The notes beneath the pieces are model-generated. The model ran no database searches. It saw nothing but the letters and a program-made list of their open reading frames with translations, and was not told the DNA's origin. A stretch of 64,000 bases of DNA from assembly GCF_003050935.1 (NCBI RefSeq), contig NZ_QAOX01000014.1, positions 1-64,000 of the forward strand. Reading direction: 5' to 3'. A program made the translations under genes and the position numbers. Of this stretch, positions 1-8,477 are shown one piece after another. How positions within the stretch are numbered: the stretch's first letter is position 1; every line of letters starts with the position of its first letter. This DNA comes from Luteibacter sp. OK325. GTDB lineage: Bacteria > Pseudomonadota > Gammaproteobacteria > Xanthomonadales > Rhodanobacteraceae.

Positions 1-75
1 TGGGCCTGCATCCGCAACGACGAGAGCTTCGATACCTCGAAGCTCTTTAGCCCCGAACATCTCAAGAACGCTTGA
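1..75 (+). CDS. C-terminal end of a gene cut by the window edge
   Basis: An open frame enters from the left edge and gives 24 residues ending in HLKNA before a TGA at 73-75. It lies 66 bases upstream of folE on the same strand. The fragment is too short to assign to a family, and nothing in it suggests a function. Confidence 0.5.
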   Translation, partial: WACIRNDESFDTSKLFSPEHLKNA

Positions 76-141
76 CCGCCAAGAGAGCATCTACATTTCC
101 TTATAGAATGGGCGTTTGAACTCCCCAAGGAATCCCTCCCG

Positions 142-738
142 ATGAGCGACGACGCCAAGTCCCGTCCGGTCACCCGCGAACAGGCCGAAGAAGCGGTGCG
201 CACGCTGCTGATCTGGGCGGGTGAGGATCCCAAACGCGAAGGCCTGCTGGATACGCCCAAGCGCGTGGTCAAGGCCTACTCGGACTGGTTCAAGGGTTAC
301 GACGAAGACCCCGCCGAGTACCTGCGCCGCACCTTCAAGGAAGTGGACGGCTACGACGAGATGATCGTCCTGCGCGACATCGAGTTCGAAAGCCACTGCG
401 AACACCACATGGCGCCGATCATCGGCCGTGCCCATGTCGGCTACGTGCCCACCGACCGCGTCGTCGGCATCAGCAAGCTGGCTCGCGTGGTCGACGGCTT
501 CGCCCGTCGCTTCCAGGTGCAGGAAAAGCTCACCGCGCAGATCGCCCACTGCATCGAAGACACCCTGCGACCGCGCGGTGTTGGCGTGGTCATCGATGCC
601 AGCCACGAGTGCATGACCACCCGCGGCGTACACAAGCGCGGCGTGTCCATGGTCACCAGCCAGATGCTCGGCAGCTTCCGCGAAGATCCCCGCACACGTA
701 GCGAGTTCCTCCGCTTCGTCGGCGTCGACCGTCGCTGA
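142..738 (+). CDS. folE: GTP cyclohydrolase I
   Basis: This 198-residue protein converts GTP to 7,8-dihydroneopterin triphosphate, the first step of tetrahydrofolate (and pterin) synthesis, in the cytoplasm. The zinc site is visible as Cys86 and His89 in the CEHHMAP motif and Cys157 in SHECMTTRG, matching the Cys-His-Cys set of the type IA enzyme. The length fits the family, so this is the zinc-dependent FolE rather than FolE2. The following gene begins with TTG only two bases after the folE stop, so folE and the condensin-like genes behind it are probably one transcript. Confidence 0.97.
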   Translation: MSDDAKSRPVTREQAEEAVRTLLIWAGEDPKREGLLDTPKRVVKAYSDWFKGYDEDPAEYLRRTFKEVDGYDEMIVLRDIEFESHCEHHMAPIIGRAHVGYVPTDRVVGISKLARVVDGFARRFQVQEKLTAQIAHCIEDTLRPRGVGVVIDASHECMTTRGVHKRGVSMVTSQMLGSFREDPRTRSEFLRFVGVDRR

Positions 739-740
739 CA

Positions 741-2051
741 TTGAGCGGACCGACCGACACCACCCTCCACGACGAACGCCTGCAGGATCTCTTCCGCGAC
801 GGCTTCGTCGCCGAGGACCTTCCTGCCGTCTTCCCGCTGCTGCGCGGACGTGGACTGCTGCGCGCGTTTTCCGCGCTGTTCCACGGCAGCGAAGCCCAGG
901 TATTGCTACGCCTGTTGGTGCTGCGCACGCTGGGCGCGCGCTCGCACGCTACGGAATGGACGCCGCAGGAAATCCGCGACCACCTTGCCTTCGTCGACAC
1001 GGTGAAGCTGGAAACCGTGGTCCAGCGACTGAAGGATCACGAGCTCCTCGTCTACGACGGCGAAACGCAGCGTTATCGCGTCGGGCCGCTCGGCCGCAAG
1101 GCACTCAGCGCGTTGGCGGTCATGCTGGAGTTCGAGAACGACGATGACGATGGCCTCGGCTATCTCACCGCCCAGCTTGCCGCCGGCCAGGCGGTCGGTC
1201 GCGTGTCGGTCGACGAGCTCGGCCACCTGTTGTCGCGCTTGAGCGAACTGAAGGAAGACTTCGATCGCGCTGTTCTTTCCGGTTCCGAGCACCGAATCCG
1301 CCGCGCCGCCGAGCGCCTGGATTCGGTCTGGACGTGGGTGGAAAAAGGCACTGAAGTGGTCGCCGGCATTACCGAGAAGGAAGAACTGGAGCCCGCGGCA
1401 CACCGCCTCGCGCAGGCTGTGGGTCGCGCACAGAGTGCCCTGCTCCGCCAGGCCGGCATTTTCCAGCGCGAACTGAACAAGATCGACCAGCATCGCGTGC
1501 ATCTGGGGCGCACCGGCCTGTCCTCGTCCGATCTGGTCGGCTGGCTGCGGGCGCTGGATGTCGATGCACTCGCTTCCTTCGAGGATGGCCAACTCCTGAT
1601 GCCCTTGCCGGCGTCCTTCATCCACGACCAGATCGCCCTCGACGTGGCGGAGTTCGAATTGCTCGAGCGCGAGCGCCTGGCTGCCGAAAGCACGGCCCTG
1701 CCCGGCGCCGAAGAACCGCCGGACACAGCCGACCTGCCGATGGACGAGGAAGACCTTCGCTTCCTCGAAGACTGGCACGCCGAACTCGCCGCCATCGTGA
1801 CCCCGCGCGAGCTCGCCGACACGCTCATCGGTGACGACTATGCGCTGTCCGCCTATCGCCTCTCCCTGCTCGGCCTGCTCGGTGACCCCGAGTCGGCGGC
1901 GCTGGAAGGCGGCACGGCCGAGCTTGCGCGACTGCCGCTCGCGCTCGAAATCGAGCCGATCCTTATCGAGATCGACCTGCCCCAGATCGCGCTGGTGAGC
2001 GCCGGACGACTGCGTCCGCGAACCACTGCGAAGGACACCACCGATGCATGA
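741..2051 (+). CDS. kleisin-like subunit of an MksBEF/Wadjet-type condensin (MksF/JetA-like)
   Basis: A 436-residue acidic, mostly helical protein with a TTG start two bases after folE. Residues about 70-125 read as a winged-helix unit (TPQEIRDHL, then QRYRVGPLGRKAL), followed by long amphipathic helices and an acidic linker near residues 310-330. Order (large helical protein, about 240-residue partner, SMC ATPase) and sizes match the F-E-B arrangement of MksFEB and the JetABC part of Wadjet, in which this subunit is the kleisin that bridges the SMC heads. The assignment rests mainly on context and architecture. Its last eight bases overlap the next gene. Confidence 0.7.
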   Translation: MSGPTDTTLHDERLQDLFRDGFVAEDLPAVFPLLRGRGLLRAFSALFHGSEAQVLLRLLVLRTLGARSHATEWTPQEIRDHLAFVDTVKLETVVQRLKDHELLVYDGETQRYRVGPLGRKALSALAVMLEFENDDDDGLGYLTAQLAAGQAVGRVSVDELGHLLSRLSELKEDFDRAVLSGSEHRIRRAAERLDSVWTWVEKGTEVVAGITEKEELEPAAHRLAQAVGRAQSALLRQAGIFQRELNKIDQHRVHLGRTGLSSSDLVGWLRALDVDALASFEDGQLLMPLPASFIHDQIALDVAEFELLERERLAAESTALPGAEEPPDTADLPMDEEDLRFLEDWHAELAAIVTPRELADTLIGDDYALSAYRLSLLGLLGDPESAALEGGTAELARLPLALEIEPILIEIDLPQIALVSAGRLRPRTTAKDTTDA

Positions 2052-2757
2052 TGAAACCGCCACCCTGGTCACCCGGTTGCTCGCCCAGCGCTGGTTGCCG
2101 CGCGACGATATCCAGGCGCGCAAAGCGCTGCTCGATGAAGCGTTCCGCGAAGAACTCGACCGCCGCCTCGAATCCGTTGGTCTGGAACTGCGCGAGCATC
2201 CCTATGCCGCGTACATCGGCCTGGCCGTGGCGCGAAAGAGCGAACGCGCCGTGTTTGGCGGCAGCGACAGCTGGATCTCGAATACCTTGCAACTGGATCG
2301 CGATGGCGTCGCGTTGCTTGTCGTCATCTGGGCACTGATCGTGTTGCCGAAGCGGCAGCGGCAGGTCGAGCGCCAGGATGTCGAAGCCGCCGCATCGCAA
2401 AGCCAGATGTTCGCCGAGCAAAAGCCCATCCCGCGCGACCCGACCATGTCGCCGGTGATCGCCGAGCGCACGCTACTGGCCGACTTCGGCGAAAAGCTCG
2501 GTGGCAAGACACGCGTCGGTTTCAACCTGGGCACGCTCAATCGCCTCGGCTTCATCATCCGACGCAAGGGTGAGGTCGCGGAAGGTCCCCTGCTCGACCT
2601 CGCTTTCGATTACGAACGCACCGCGCGACGCATCCTCGATGGCGCACTCGGCGACTTGCTCGCCGAAGCTGCCGCGCGCCCACCGTCTGCACCGATGGAC
2701 GACCTCGACGACGACGAGGAACCCATGGACGAGATCGAGGAGAACGCCGATGTTTGA
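2044..2757 (+). CDS. KITE-like winged-helix subunit of an MksBEF/Wadjet-type condensin (MksE/JetB-like)
   Basis: A 237-residue protein beginning inside the end of the kleisin-like gene (8-base overlap) and ending 8 bases inside the SMC gene, so all three are translationally coupled. The middle (about residues 135-195) has a winged-helix look, with TLLADFGEKLGG and FNLGTLNRLGFIIRR, and the last 25 residues are very acidic. MksE, MukE and JetB proteins are dimeric winged-helix partners of this size that bind the kleisin. Function is inferred from size, order and fold pattern. Confidence 0.7.
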   Translation: MHDETATLVTRLLAQRWLPRDDIQARKALLDEAFREELDRRLESVGLELREHPYAAYIGLAVARKSERAVFGGSDSWISNTLQLDRDGVALLVVIWALIVLPKRQRQVERQDVEAAASQSQMFAEQKPIPRDPTMSPVIAERTLLADFGEKLGGKTRVGFNLGTLNRLGFIIRRKGEVAEGPLLDLAFDYERTARRILDGALGDLLAEAAARPPSAPMDDLDDDEEPMDEIEENADV

Positions 2758-5542
2758 TTTTCGCAGCCTCGAAGTCGTCCACTGGGATTACTGGCAGCGC
2801 TTCATCCTCCCGCTGGACACGAACATCGTGACCGTCGTTGGGCCGAACGGCTCCGGCAAGACGACCCTGCTCGACGCCTTGCGCACCCTGCTGACCATCG
2901 ACTGCGCGGGCAATCGCGATTACAAGAGCTACCTTCGGCACAACGGCAAACCCTTCGCGTGGCTTCGGGCTCGCGTCGGAAATGTTCCGGGACCCAGCGG
3001 CGAACGTCCTTTCTTCCCGCTGATGGATCGCGAGGTCACCCTCGCCTGCCGCATCCAGAAGAAGGGTGGTGAGTGGACGCGACAGTACGCCGTGGTCGGC
3101 GGTGACGTGAGCGTGGAAGAGATCGAAGCCCGCAACGACTTCCTTGGCCTGCGCGAGTACCGCGTGCGCCTCGAAGGTGCCGGCCTGTCCCAGGCGATCC
3201 GTCGCGTACTTACCCTCGAACAGGGCGCCACCGACAAGCTCTGCCAGATGCCACCCAAGGCGCTGCTCGACCTGGTGTTCGACGTGTTCGGCGACAAAGC
3301 CGTGCTCGACGATTACCAGCGCGCGCGCAACGAACAGAACGAGGCCGATCGCGAGCAGCACGGCCTCGAGCACCAGCTCTCACTGATCGGCGTGAGCCTG
3401 CAGGAAGCAGAGGCCCGGGCGCGTTCGTTCCAGGAATGGAATGCGCTCAAGAGCGAGCGTGTGGACCTGGTCGCGGACATCCTGCCGCGGACGGAACTGG
3501 CCGAGCTTGGTGCCGGCGTCCGCGGCGCGCGCCCCCCACTGACCGGCGTGAAGCGTCGCGTCGGTGAGCTCGAGGCACGCGACGTCGAGTTGACGCGCCA
3601 ACTCGGCGAGTTCGACGCCGGTGGCGAAACCCTGCGAGGCGAACAACACGAAGCCGACCTCGCGCGCCAGCAAACACAGAAGAGCCTCGACGCCGCCCGC
3701 GCCGAGCTTGCCCAGAACGACCTGCTGATCAAGCAGGAGCTGCGCCTGCGCGAAATGGTCGCCGCACAAGGTGGCGCCGACCACGAGCGTCTGGCCGACG
3801 TGGCGCGCGATGCGCGCGCCCGTGTCAATGCGCTGCAAGGCGAAGAAACCACGCTGCGCCAGCAGCTGACCACGCTCACCAGCCAGCTCTCGGCATGGCG
3901 CAGCGGCCGCCGCTACACGCCGGATTTCGAGGCCGACTTCCGCCGTGCGCTCGAGAACGCCGGTATCCGCCACAGCATGCTCAGCGAGATCGTCGAGATC
4001 GTCGAACCGCGCTGGCAGCCCGCCGTGGAAGCTGTCCTGGCGGGCTATCGCCATGTCGTCCTCCTGGACGATCCCCGCGACCGCGAGAAAGCATGGAAGC
4101 TGGGCGAACAGCATCGCTACAAGCACTTCGTCGTTGCGGATCGCGCACCTGCGGAAAGTGCCACGCGCGGCTCCCTGCTCGAAGTCGTCGAGTTTTCCGC
4201 CGCGGCGCCGGACTGGCTGCTGCGCAACCTCGACCGCATCCGCCGCGTCGAGGATATCGCCGACGGTTCGAAGTTCGGACGCGAGCAGGACTGGATCACC
4301 CCGCAGGGTTACTTTCGCGAGCGTCGCGGCGGCCGCCATCTCGGCGTCGACGACATGTATTTCGGCGCCGGCGCGCGTGACCGGCAGTTGCGCGATGGCG
4401 AGGCGAAGCTACGCGACATCGAAGGCCGCCTTCGTGACATCGCGAGCGAGCGCAAGGAAGCCCTGGCCCGCGCGGCCGATGCCGAGGGCGTACTGCGCGG
4501 CGCCAGCGCGAGCAGCCAGCTCGCCGACCGTGCCGATGAGTTCAGCGAAGCGCATGAGCAGCAGGCGCTCCTGCGCGAAGACGTGCAGCGTACGGCGGAC
4601 AGCCATGTCGCTGCCGAGAACCATTACGAGGCCGTGCGCGAAAAGCGCCTGAAAACATCCAACGCGCGTGACAACGCCGCACGCGAACAGCGCGCGACAC
4701 AGAACCAGCTTGCCGACGCCGTGCGTCAGCATCACCAGCTGCGCAACGACCAGATCGACCGTCTGAAAGCGTTCCGCACCAGGCGTGCACACGTCGGCCT
4801 CGCCCAGCGCAGCCGCGCCGCGATGGCGGCGCTACGCGAACGCTACGAATCGCCTTCGTCCGTGCGTCGGGAAATCGAGCGCATCGAGCGCCGCCTCGAG
4901 GAAGGTCACTGGGAGCAGGACGCCAGCGTAGTGGCTCTCCGCGAGAAGCTGTGGACCGACCACGATGGCCTCAAGCTCGATCTGGAGAAGCGCCGCATTC
5001 ACCTCGAGCGAGCCTCGCGGATTACTCACGAAGCGCGCGGCGCGTACATCCAGGTGTTGCGCAATACCGTCCGCCGCTACGCGAAGAACCTCAAGGTGCT
5101 CGCTGAACTGGCCGGTATCGGTGTCGACGTCGAGCTGCCCGAGCTCAGCAACGACGACCTGACGCTCGCCTCGGCTGCATTGCACGTGCGCTTCGAGTTC
5201 GACAAGAAGGGCTGGATCGGCATGGACGACGGTGAGGCGTCCGGCGGTCAGCAGGTCATGAAGTCGTTGCTGCTCCTGGTCGCACTCATGCGCGATGAAG
5301 ATCGCCCCGGCGGTTTCGTCTTCATCGACGAACCCTTCGCGCATCTGGACATCTTCAACATCGACAAGGTGGGTGCGTTCCTGAAGTCGACACGTGCGCA
5401 GTACATCCTGACCACTCCGGCCACGCACAACGTGAACGTATTCCAGCCGTCGGATCTGACACTGGTAACGAGCAAGCGCCGGCCGGGTGAGACCTGGGCG
5501 CAGCCCCTGGCCGTATTGCGGCGGCGCGCCAGCGCTGCCTGA
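2750..5542 (+). CDS. SMC-family ATPase of an MksBEF/Wadjet-type condensin (MksB/JetC-like)
   Basis: A 930-residue protein starting at the ATG at 2750; a longer frame from 2501 exists, but its extra N-terminus is out-of-frame translation of the upstream gene. Walker A is GPNGSGKT at residues 31-38, the ABC signature is SGGQQ at 831-835, and Walker B is FVFIDEP with Asp860-Glu861 followed by an AHLD D-loop. Between the head halves lie two charged coiled-coil stretches around a hinge-like segment (about 395-500) with LSEIVEIVEPRWQPAVEAVL, which resembles SMC hinges. The length is close to MksB and much shorter than MukB. It probably acts as the DNA-loop-extruding ATPase of a condensin made with the two preceding gene products. 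Confidence 0.85.
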   Translation: MFDFRSLEVVHWDYWQRFILPLDTNIVTVVGPNGSGKTTLLDALRTLLTIDCAGNRDYKSYLRHNGKPFAWLRARVGNVPGPSGERPFFPLMDREVTLACRIQKKGGEWTRQYAVVGGDVSVEEIEARNDFLGLREYRVRLEGAGLSQAIRRVLTLEQGATDKLCQMPPKALLDLVFDVFGDKAVLDDYQRARNEQNEADREQHGLEHQLSLIGVSLQEAEARARSFQEWNALKSERVDLVADILPRTELAELGAGVRGARPPLTGVKRRVGELEARDVELTRQLGEFDAGGETLRGEQHEADLARQQTQKSLDAARAELAQNDLLIKQELRLREMVAAQGGADHERLADVARDARARVNALQGEETTLRQQLTTLTSQLSAWRSGRRYTPDFEADFRRALENAGIRHSMLSEIVEIVEPRWQPAVEAVLAGYRHVVLLDDPRDREKAWKLGEQHRYKHFVVADRAPAESATRGSLLEVVEFSAAAPDWLLRNLDRIRRVEDIADGSKFGREQDWITPQGYFRERRGGRHLGVDDMYFGAGARDRQLRDGEAKLRDIEGRLRDIASERKEALARAADAEGVLRGASASSQLADRADEFSEAHEQQALLREDVQRTADSHVAAENHYEAVREKRLKTSNARDNAAREQRATQNQLADAVRQHHQLRNDQIDRLKAFRTRRAHVGLAQRSRAAMAALRERYESPSSVRREIERIERRLEEGHWEQDASVVALREKLWTDHDGLKLDLEKRRIHLERASRITHEARGAYIQVLRNTVRRYAKNLKVLAELAGIGVDVELPELSNDDLTLASAALHVRFEFDKKGWIGMDDGEASGGQQVMKSLLLLVALMRDEDRPGGFVFIDEPFAHLDIFNIDKVGAFLKSTRAQYILTTPATHNVNVFQPSDLTLVTSKRRPGETWAQPLAVLRRRASAA

Positions 5543-5570
5543 GTCAGCGCGAGACAGCGCGAGACAGCGC
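5541..5570. repeat. three tandem 10-bp units
   Basis: The sequence gagtcagcgc is followed by two copies of gagacagcgc, beginning within the stop codon of the SMC gene. It sits in the short gap between two convergent genes and has no obvious function. Confidence 0.7.
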
Positions 5571-5579
5571 AGGTGCGTC

Positions 5580-5987
5580 TCAGTACAGGCCTGTCTCGCC
5601 CGGCACCGGGTTGTCTTCACCGGTGCCGTCGAGCGCATCGCCGCTCGCAGTGGTAGCGCGGTAACGAGTGGGATCATGCTCGTCGTACTCGTCCTGCGTA
5701 AGCGCCTTGCGGCGGTTGAGAAACCACGCCGTCGTGAGGGCAGCCACCCCGAGGCCGACGCCGATCGCGATGCTCATCCCCTTACGGCTTCGTGCTTGCC
5801 GACCGGTAGTGACCAACTCATGGGTCGTTGTCAGCGCGTTGCCGGCCAGCGTACCGGCACGCCCGGCATAGTCGCGCGCGTAACCGCGCGCAAGGTCGTA
5901 GGCCTCACGCGGCGGGTAATCCTGGACAAGTTGCCGGGCGTGAGCGAGGAGTTCCTCGCTAATGGTCTTTCGGCGCAAATAGGTCAT
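5580..5987 (-). CDS. hypothetical single-pass membrane protein
   Basis: A 135-residue protein with a GAGGAG ribosome site before its ATG. The first 65 residues are polar and helical (RQLVQDYPPREAYDLARGYARDYAG), one hydrophobic segment lies at about 71-89 (SIAIGVGLGVAALTTAWFL), and an acidic tail ends in PVPGETGLY. This layout recalls DUF883/ElaB-like or YtxH-like envelope stress proteins, but no diagnostic motif was seen. It is convergent with the SMC gene. Confidence 0.7.
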   Translation of the reverse strand: MTYLRRKTISEELLAHARQLVQDYPPREAYDLARGYARDYAGRAGTLAGNALTTTHELVTTGRQARSRKGMSIAIGVGLGVAALTTAWFLNRRKALTQDEYDEHDPTRYRATTASGDALDGTGEDNPVPGETGLY

Positions 5988-6093
5988 GGGAGTCTCCTCA
6001 GAATTCAGGAGACCACCGTGACGTCCACGACGTGATGAGAACGCAGCGATCCCGTTCTGACCGATTAACGGGACCACTGCCGCCGCCCGGCGA

Positions 6094-7050
6094 TCAACCC
6101 AGGCTTTCGAGCCACTCGGTATCAGAACCTTCTTCCACGCCCTCGAACAGGAAGGTAGAGAGGTAGCGCTCGCCGGTGTCGGGGAGCATCGCCAGGATGA
6201 CGCTGTCTTTCGGGGCGCTCTCGGCAAATGCCAGCGCGGCAGCCACCGTGGCACCCGCCGAGACACCGACGAACAGCCCCTCTTCTTTCGCCAGCCGGCG
6301 TGCCGTGTCGCGTGCGACCACTTCGTCTACCGGGAGATTGAGATCGAATACTTTCCGGTTGAGCACCTCGGGCACGAAATCCGGCGTCCAGCCCTGGATC
6401 TTGTGCGGCGACCAGGGCTTGTCGGCCAGTAACGGAGCGGCCGTCGGTTCGGCGACCACGATCTTCACCTCGGGCCGGGCCAGCTTGAGCATCTCACCGA
6501 CGCCCGTGAGCGTGCCGCCCGTGCCCCAACCTGTAACGAAGGCATCGAGACGACGGCCCGCGAAGTCCTGCAGGATCTCCGCTGCGGTCGTGCTGCGGTG
6601 ATAGGCCGGATTGGCAGGGTTGGCGAACTGCCTCGGCAGGAACCAGCCGTGTTTCGCGGCGAGTTCCTCGGCGCGACGAACCATGCCGCTACCGCGTTCG
6701 GCGGCCGGCGTGAGGATCACCCTGGCGCCATAGGCACGCATCAGCTTGCGGCGCTCGACGGAGAAGCTGTCGGCCATGGTTGCGACGAACTTGTAGCCCT
6801 TCGCGGCACAGACCATGGCCAGGGCCACGCCGGTGTTTCCCGAGGTTGCCTCGACCACGGTATCGCCGGGTTTCAGCAGGCCTTTCTGTTCCGCGTCGAG
6901 GATCACCGCGATGGCGAGGCGGTCTTTCACCGAGCCGCCCGGATTGAACGACTCGACCTTGGCATAGAGGGTGACGTGCGACGGTGCCAGGCGGTGCAGG
7001 CGGACGATGGGCGTGCGGCCGATCGTGTCGAGGATGCTGTCGTGGATCAT
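6094..7050 (-). CDS. cysK: cysteine synthase A (O-acetylserine sulfhydrylase)
   Basis: A 318-residue PLP enzyme that joins O-acetyl-L-serine and sulfide to make cysteine in the cytoplasm. The PLP lysine is Lys42 in PGGSVKDRLA, the substrate loop is TSGNTG, and the phosphate cradle is GTGGTLTGVG. Length and motifs fit CysK better than CysM or cystathionine beta-synthase. The start at 7050 is preferred because homologous sequence begins with MIHDSILDTIGRTP; the open frame extends 21 codons upstream without family similarity. An EF-hand gene is divergently transcribed 93 bases away. Confidence 0.95.
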   Translation of the reverse strand: MIHDSILDTIGRTPIVRLHRLAPSHVTLYAKVESFNPGGSVKDRLAIAVILDAEQKGLLKPGDTVVEATSGNTGVALAMVCAAKGYKFVATMADSFSVERRKLMRAYGARVILTPAAERGSGMVRRAEELAAKHGWFLPRQFANPANPAYHRSTTAAEILQDFAGRRLDAFVTGWGTGGTLTGVGEMLKLARPEVKIVVAEPTAAPLLADKPWSPHKIQGWTPDFVPEVLNRKVFDLNLPVDEVVARDTARRLAKEEGLFVGVSAGATVAAALAFAESAPKDSVILAMLPDTGERYLSTFLFEGVEEGSDTEWLESLG

Positions 7051-7143
7051 CGGCGTTTCCCTGGACTGGAAGGCAAGAAGCCAAAGGTACTCCCACCGTG
7101 CACGGGGCGACAAACGCCGGCCGATCCCGCAGACTGCCGCCCC

Positions 7144-7488
7144 ATGAATCGACGTCCATATGCCTTCGTGGCTTTCACGTTACTGGCCGGCAGCGCACTG
7201 GCCCAGGATTACCCGCGCACCCCGGCCGAGTACCTGCAACGCATGGACGCCAACGGCGACGGCCGGATCGACGAAGCCGAATACGTTCGCTACATGAGCC
7301 AGGGTTTCCTGCGCATGGACGTGAACGGCGACGGCGTCATCGATGCCAACGACGGGCCGATGCGACCCGGCGCCCGCCCGATCCACCTCGAGGAGTTTCA
7401 ACGCAACCTGATCCACCAGTTCCACAAACTGGACCGGAGTAAGGACGGTTACCTCAATGCGAAGGAACTCGCGCAGCCGCCTATGTGA
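7144..7488 (+). CDS. secreted EF-hand protein
   Basis: A 114-residue protein with an N-terminal signal peptide (about residues 1-20, ending ALAQ). Two clear EF-hand loops, DANGDGRIDEAE and DVNGDGVIDAND, are followed by a third, degenerate one (DRSKDGYLNAKE), so it probably binds calcium in the periplasm or outside the cell. Such small calmodulin-like exported proteins are common in this order but their roles are mostly unknown. Confidence 0.85.
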   Translation: MNRRPYAFVAFTLLAGSALAQDYPRTPAEYLQRMDANGDGRIDEAEYVRYMSQGFLRMDVNGDGVIDANDGPMRPGARPIHLEEFQRNLIHQFHKLDRSKDGYLNAKELAQPPM

Positions 7489-7509
7489 ACCGAGCGGCTG
7501 CGTTTCGCT

Positions 7510-8397
7510 TCAGGCTTTCAGCTTGCGACCGAGGAAGTCACGGATATAACCGGCGATCTCGTTCGCATGCGTTTCCAGTGCGAAGTGCCCGGTATCCAGG
7601 AAGTGCAGCTCGGCCTCCGGCAGGTCACGCTTGTAGGCCTCGGCACCCGGCGGGATGAAGAACGGGTCGTGCTTGCCCCAGACAGCCAACAGCGGCGGCT
7701 GGTGTTCACGGAAATAGGCCTGGAAGTCCGGGTAGCGCGCCACGTTGCTGCGGTAGTCGAGAATAAGGTCGAGCTGGATTTCGTCGGCGCCAGGGCGGCC
7801 CATGTACTCGATATCCAGCGTATAGCCATCGGGCGACAACCGGCTCAGGTCCGTACCCGTGCCGTACTGGATGTCGCGGATGGTGGCCGGGGCCAGCGCA
7901 TCGCGGGTGGCCTCGCGATTTTCCGGCGTGGGTTCGCGCCAGTAACGCTGCCACGATTCCCATCCGGCGCTGAAGCCGTCGAGGTAGGCATTGCCGTTCT
8001 GCGTGATGATCGCGGTGACCCGCTCCGGGTGGGCGAGGGCGAGGCGCAGGCCCGTCGGCGCGCCGTAGTCGAAGATATACAGCGCGTATTTCGTCAGGCC
8101 GATAGCGTCGACGAAGCCGCCGATCACCTTGGCCAGGTTGTCGAAGGTGTAGTCGAAGTCACCCCGCTTTGGCGCCCTGGTCTGGCCATAGCCCGGCAGG
8201 TCGGGGGCGATCACGCGGTAGCGGTCGGCCAGCAGCGGGATCAGGTCGCGGAACATGTGGCTGGAAGTCGGGAAGCCGTGCAGGAGCAGGATCACCGGAG
8301 CGTTCGCAGGGCCGGCCTCGCGGTAGAAGACATCGACGTCCCCGACAGCCTGGCTGCGGTAGTGGACGGTCGGAAGGACAGGAGCGGGAGCATTCAT
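7510..8397 (-). CDS. alpha/beta hydrolase, epoxide hydrolase/haloalkane dehalogenase type
   Basis: A 295-residue cytoplasmic hydrolase. The oxyanion region is HGFPTSSHMFRD, the nucleophile is an aspartate (Asp110 in IFDYGAP), the acid lies in GKHDPFF and the general base in DTGHFALETH. An aspartate nucleophile points to epoxide hydrolase or dehalogenase chemistry rather than an esterase. It is divergent from a tetR gene, with a perfect palindrome in the gap, so that regulator probably controls it. The substrate is unknown. Confidence 0.88.
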   Translation of the reverse strand: MNAPAPVLPTVHYRSQAVGDVDVFYREAGPANAPVILLLHGFPTSSHMFRDLIPLLADRYRVIAPDLPGYGQTRAPKRGDFDYTFDNLAKVIGGFVDAIGLTKYALYIFDYGAPTGLRLALAHPERVTAIITQNGNAYLDGFSAGWESWQRYWREPTPENREATRDALAPATIRDIQYGTGTDLSRLSPDGYTLDIEYMGRPGADEIQLDLILDYRSNVARYPDFQAYFREHQPPLLAVWGKHDPFFIPPGAEAYKRDLPEAELHFLDTGHFALETHANEIAGYIRDFLGRKLKA

Positions 8398-8445
8398 GGC
8401 AGGTCTCCGGGAATGAATTTCGGTGGGTGATCTGTTAAAATAGAT

Positions 8446-8457
8446 CCGACCGGTCGG
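8446..8457. promoter_or_regulatory. candidate TetR operator palindrome
   Basis: CCGACCGGTCGG is a perfect 12-bp palindrome in the 80-base gap between the divergent hydrolase and tetR genes, 20 bases before the tetR start. Position and symmetry fit an autoregulatory operator of the adjacent repressor; binding is inferred. Confidence 0.6.
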
Positions 8458-8477
8458 TAGGTTATTGGGAGTGTTCG

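Noticed and set aside
72-109. Sigma-70 promoter before folE (TTGACC with TATAGAAT)
   Set aside because: The spacing between the two boxes is about 24-26 bases, too long for a standard promoter.
2501-2749. N-terminal extension of the SMC protein by 83 residues
   Set aside because: It translates the upstream gene in another frame into Arg/Ser-rich sequence; the ATG at 2750 gives a normal SMC head start.
741-5542. Complete Wadjet defence system
   Set aside because: No JetD-like Toprim nuclease gene follows; the next gene is a small membrane protein on the other strand. MksBEF-like is the safer reading.
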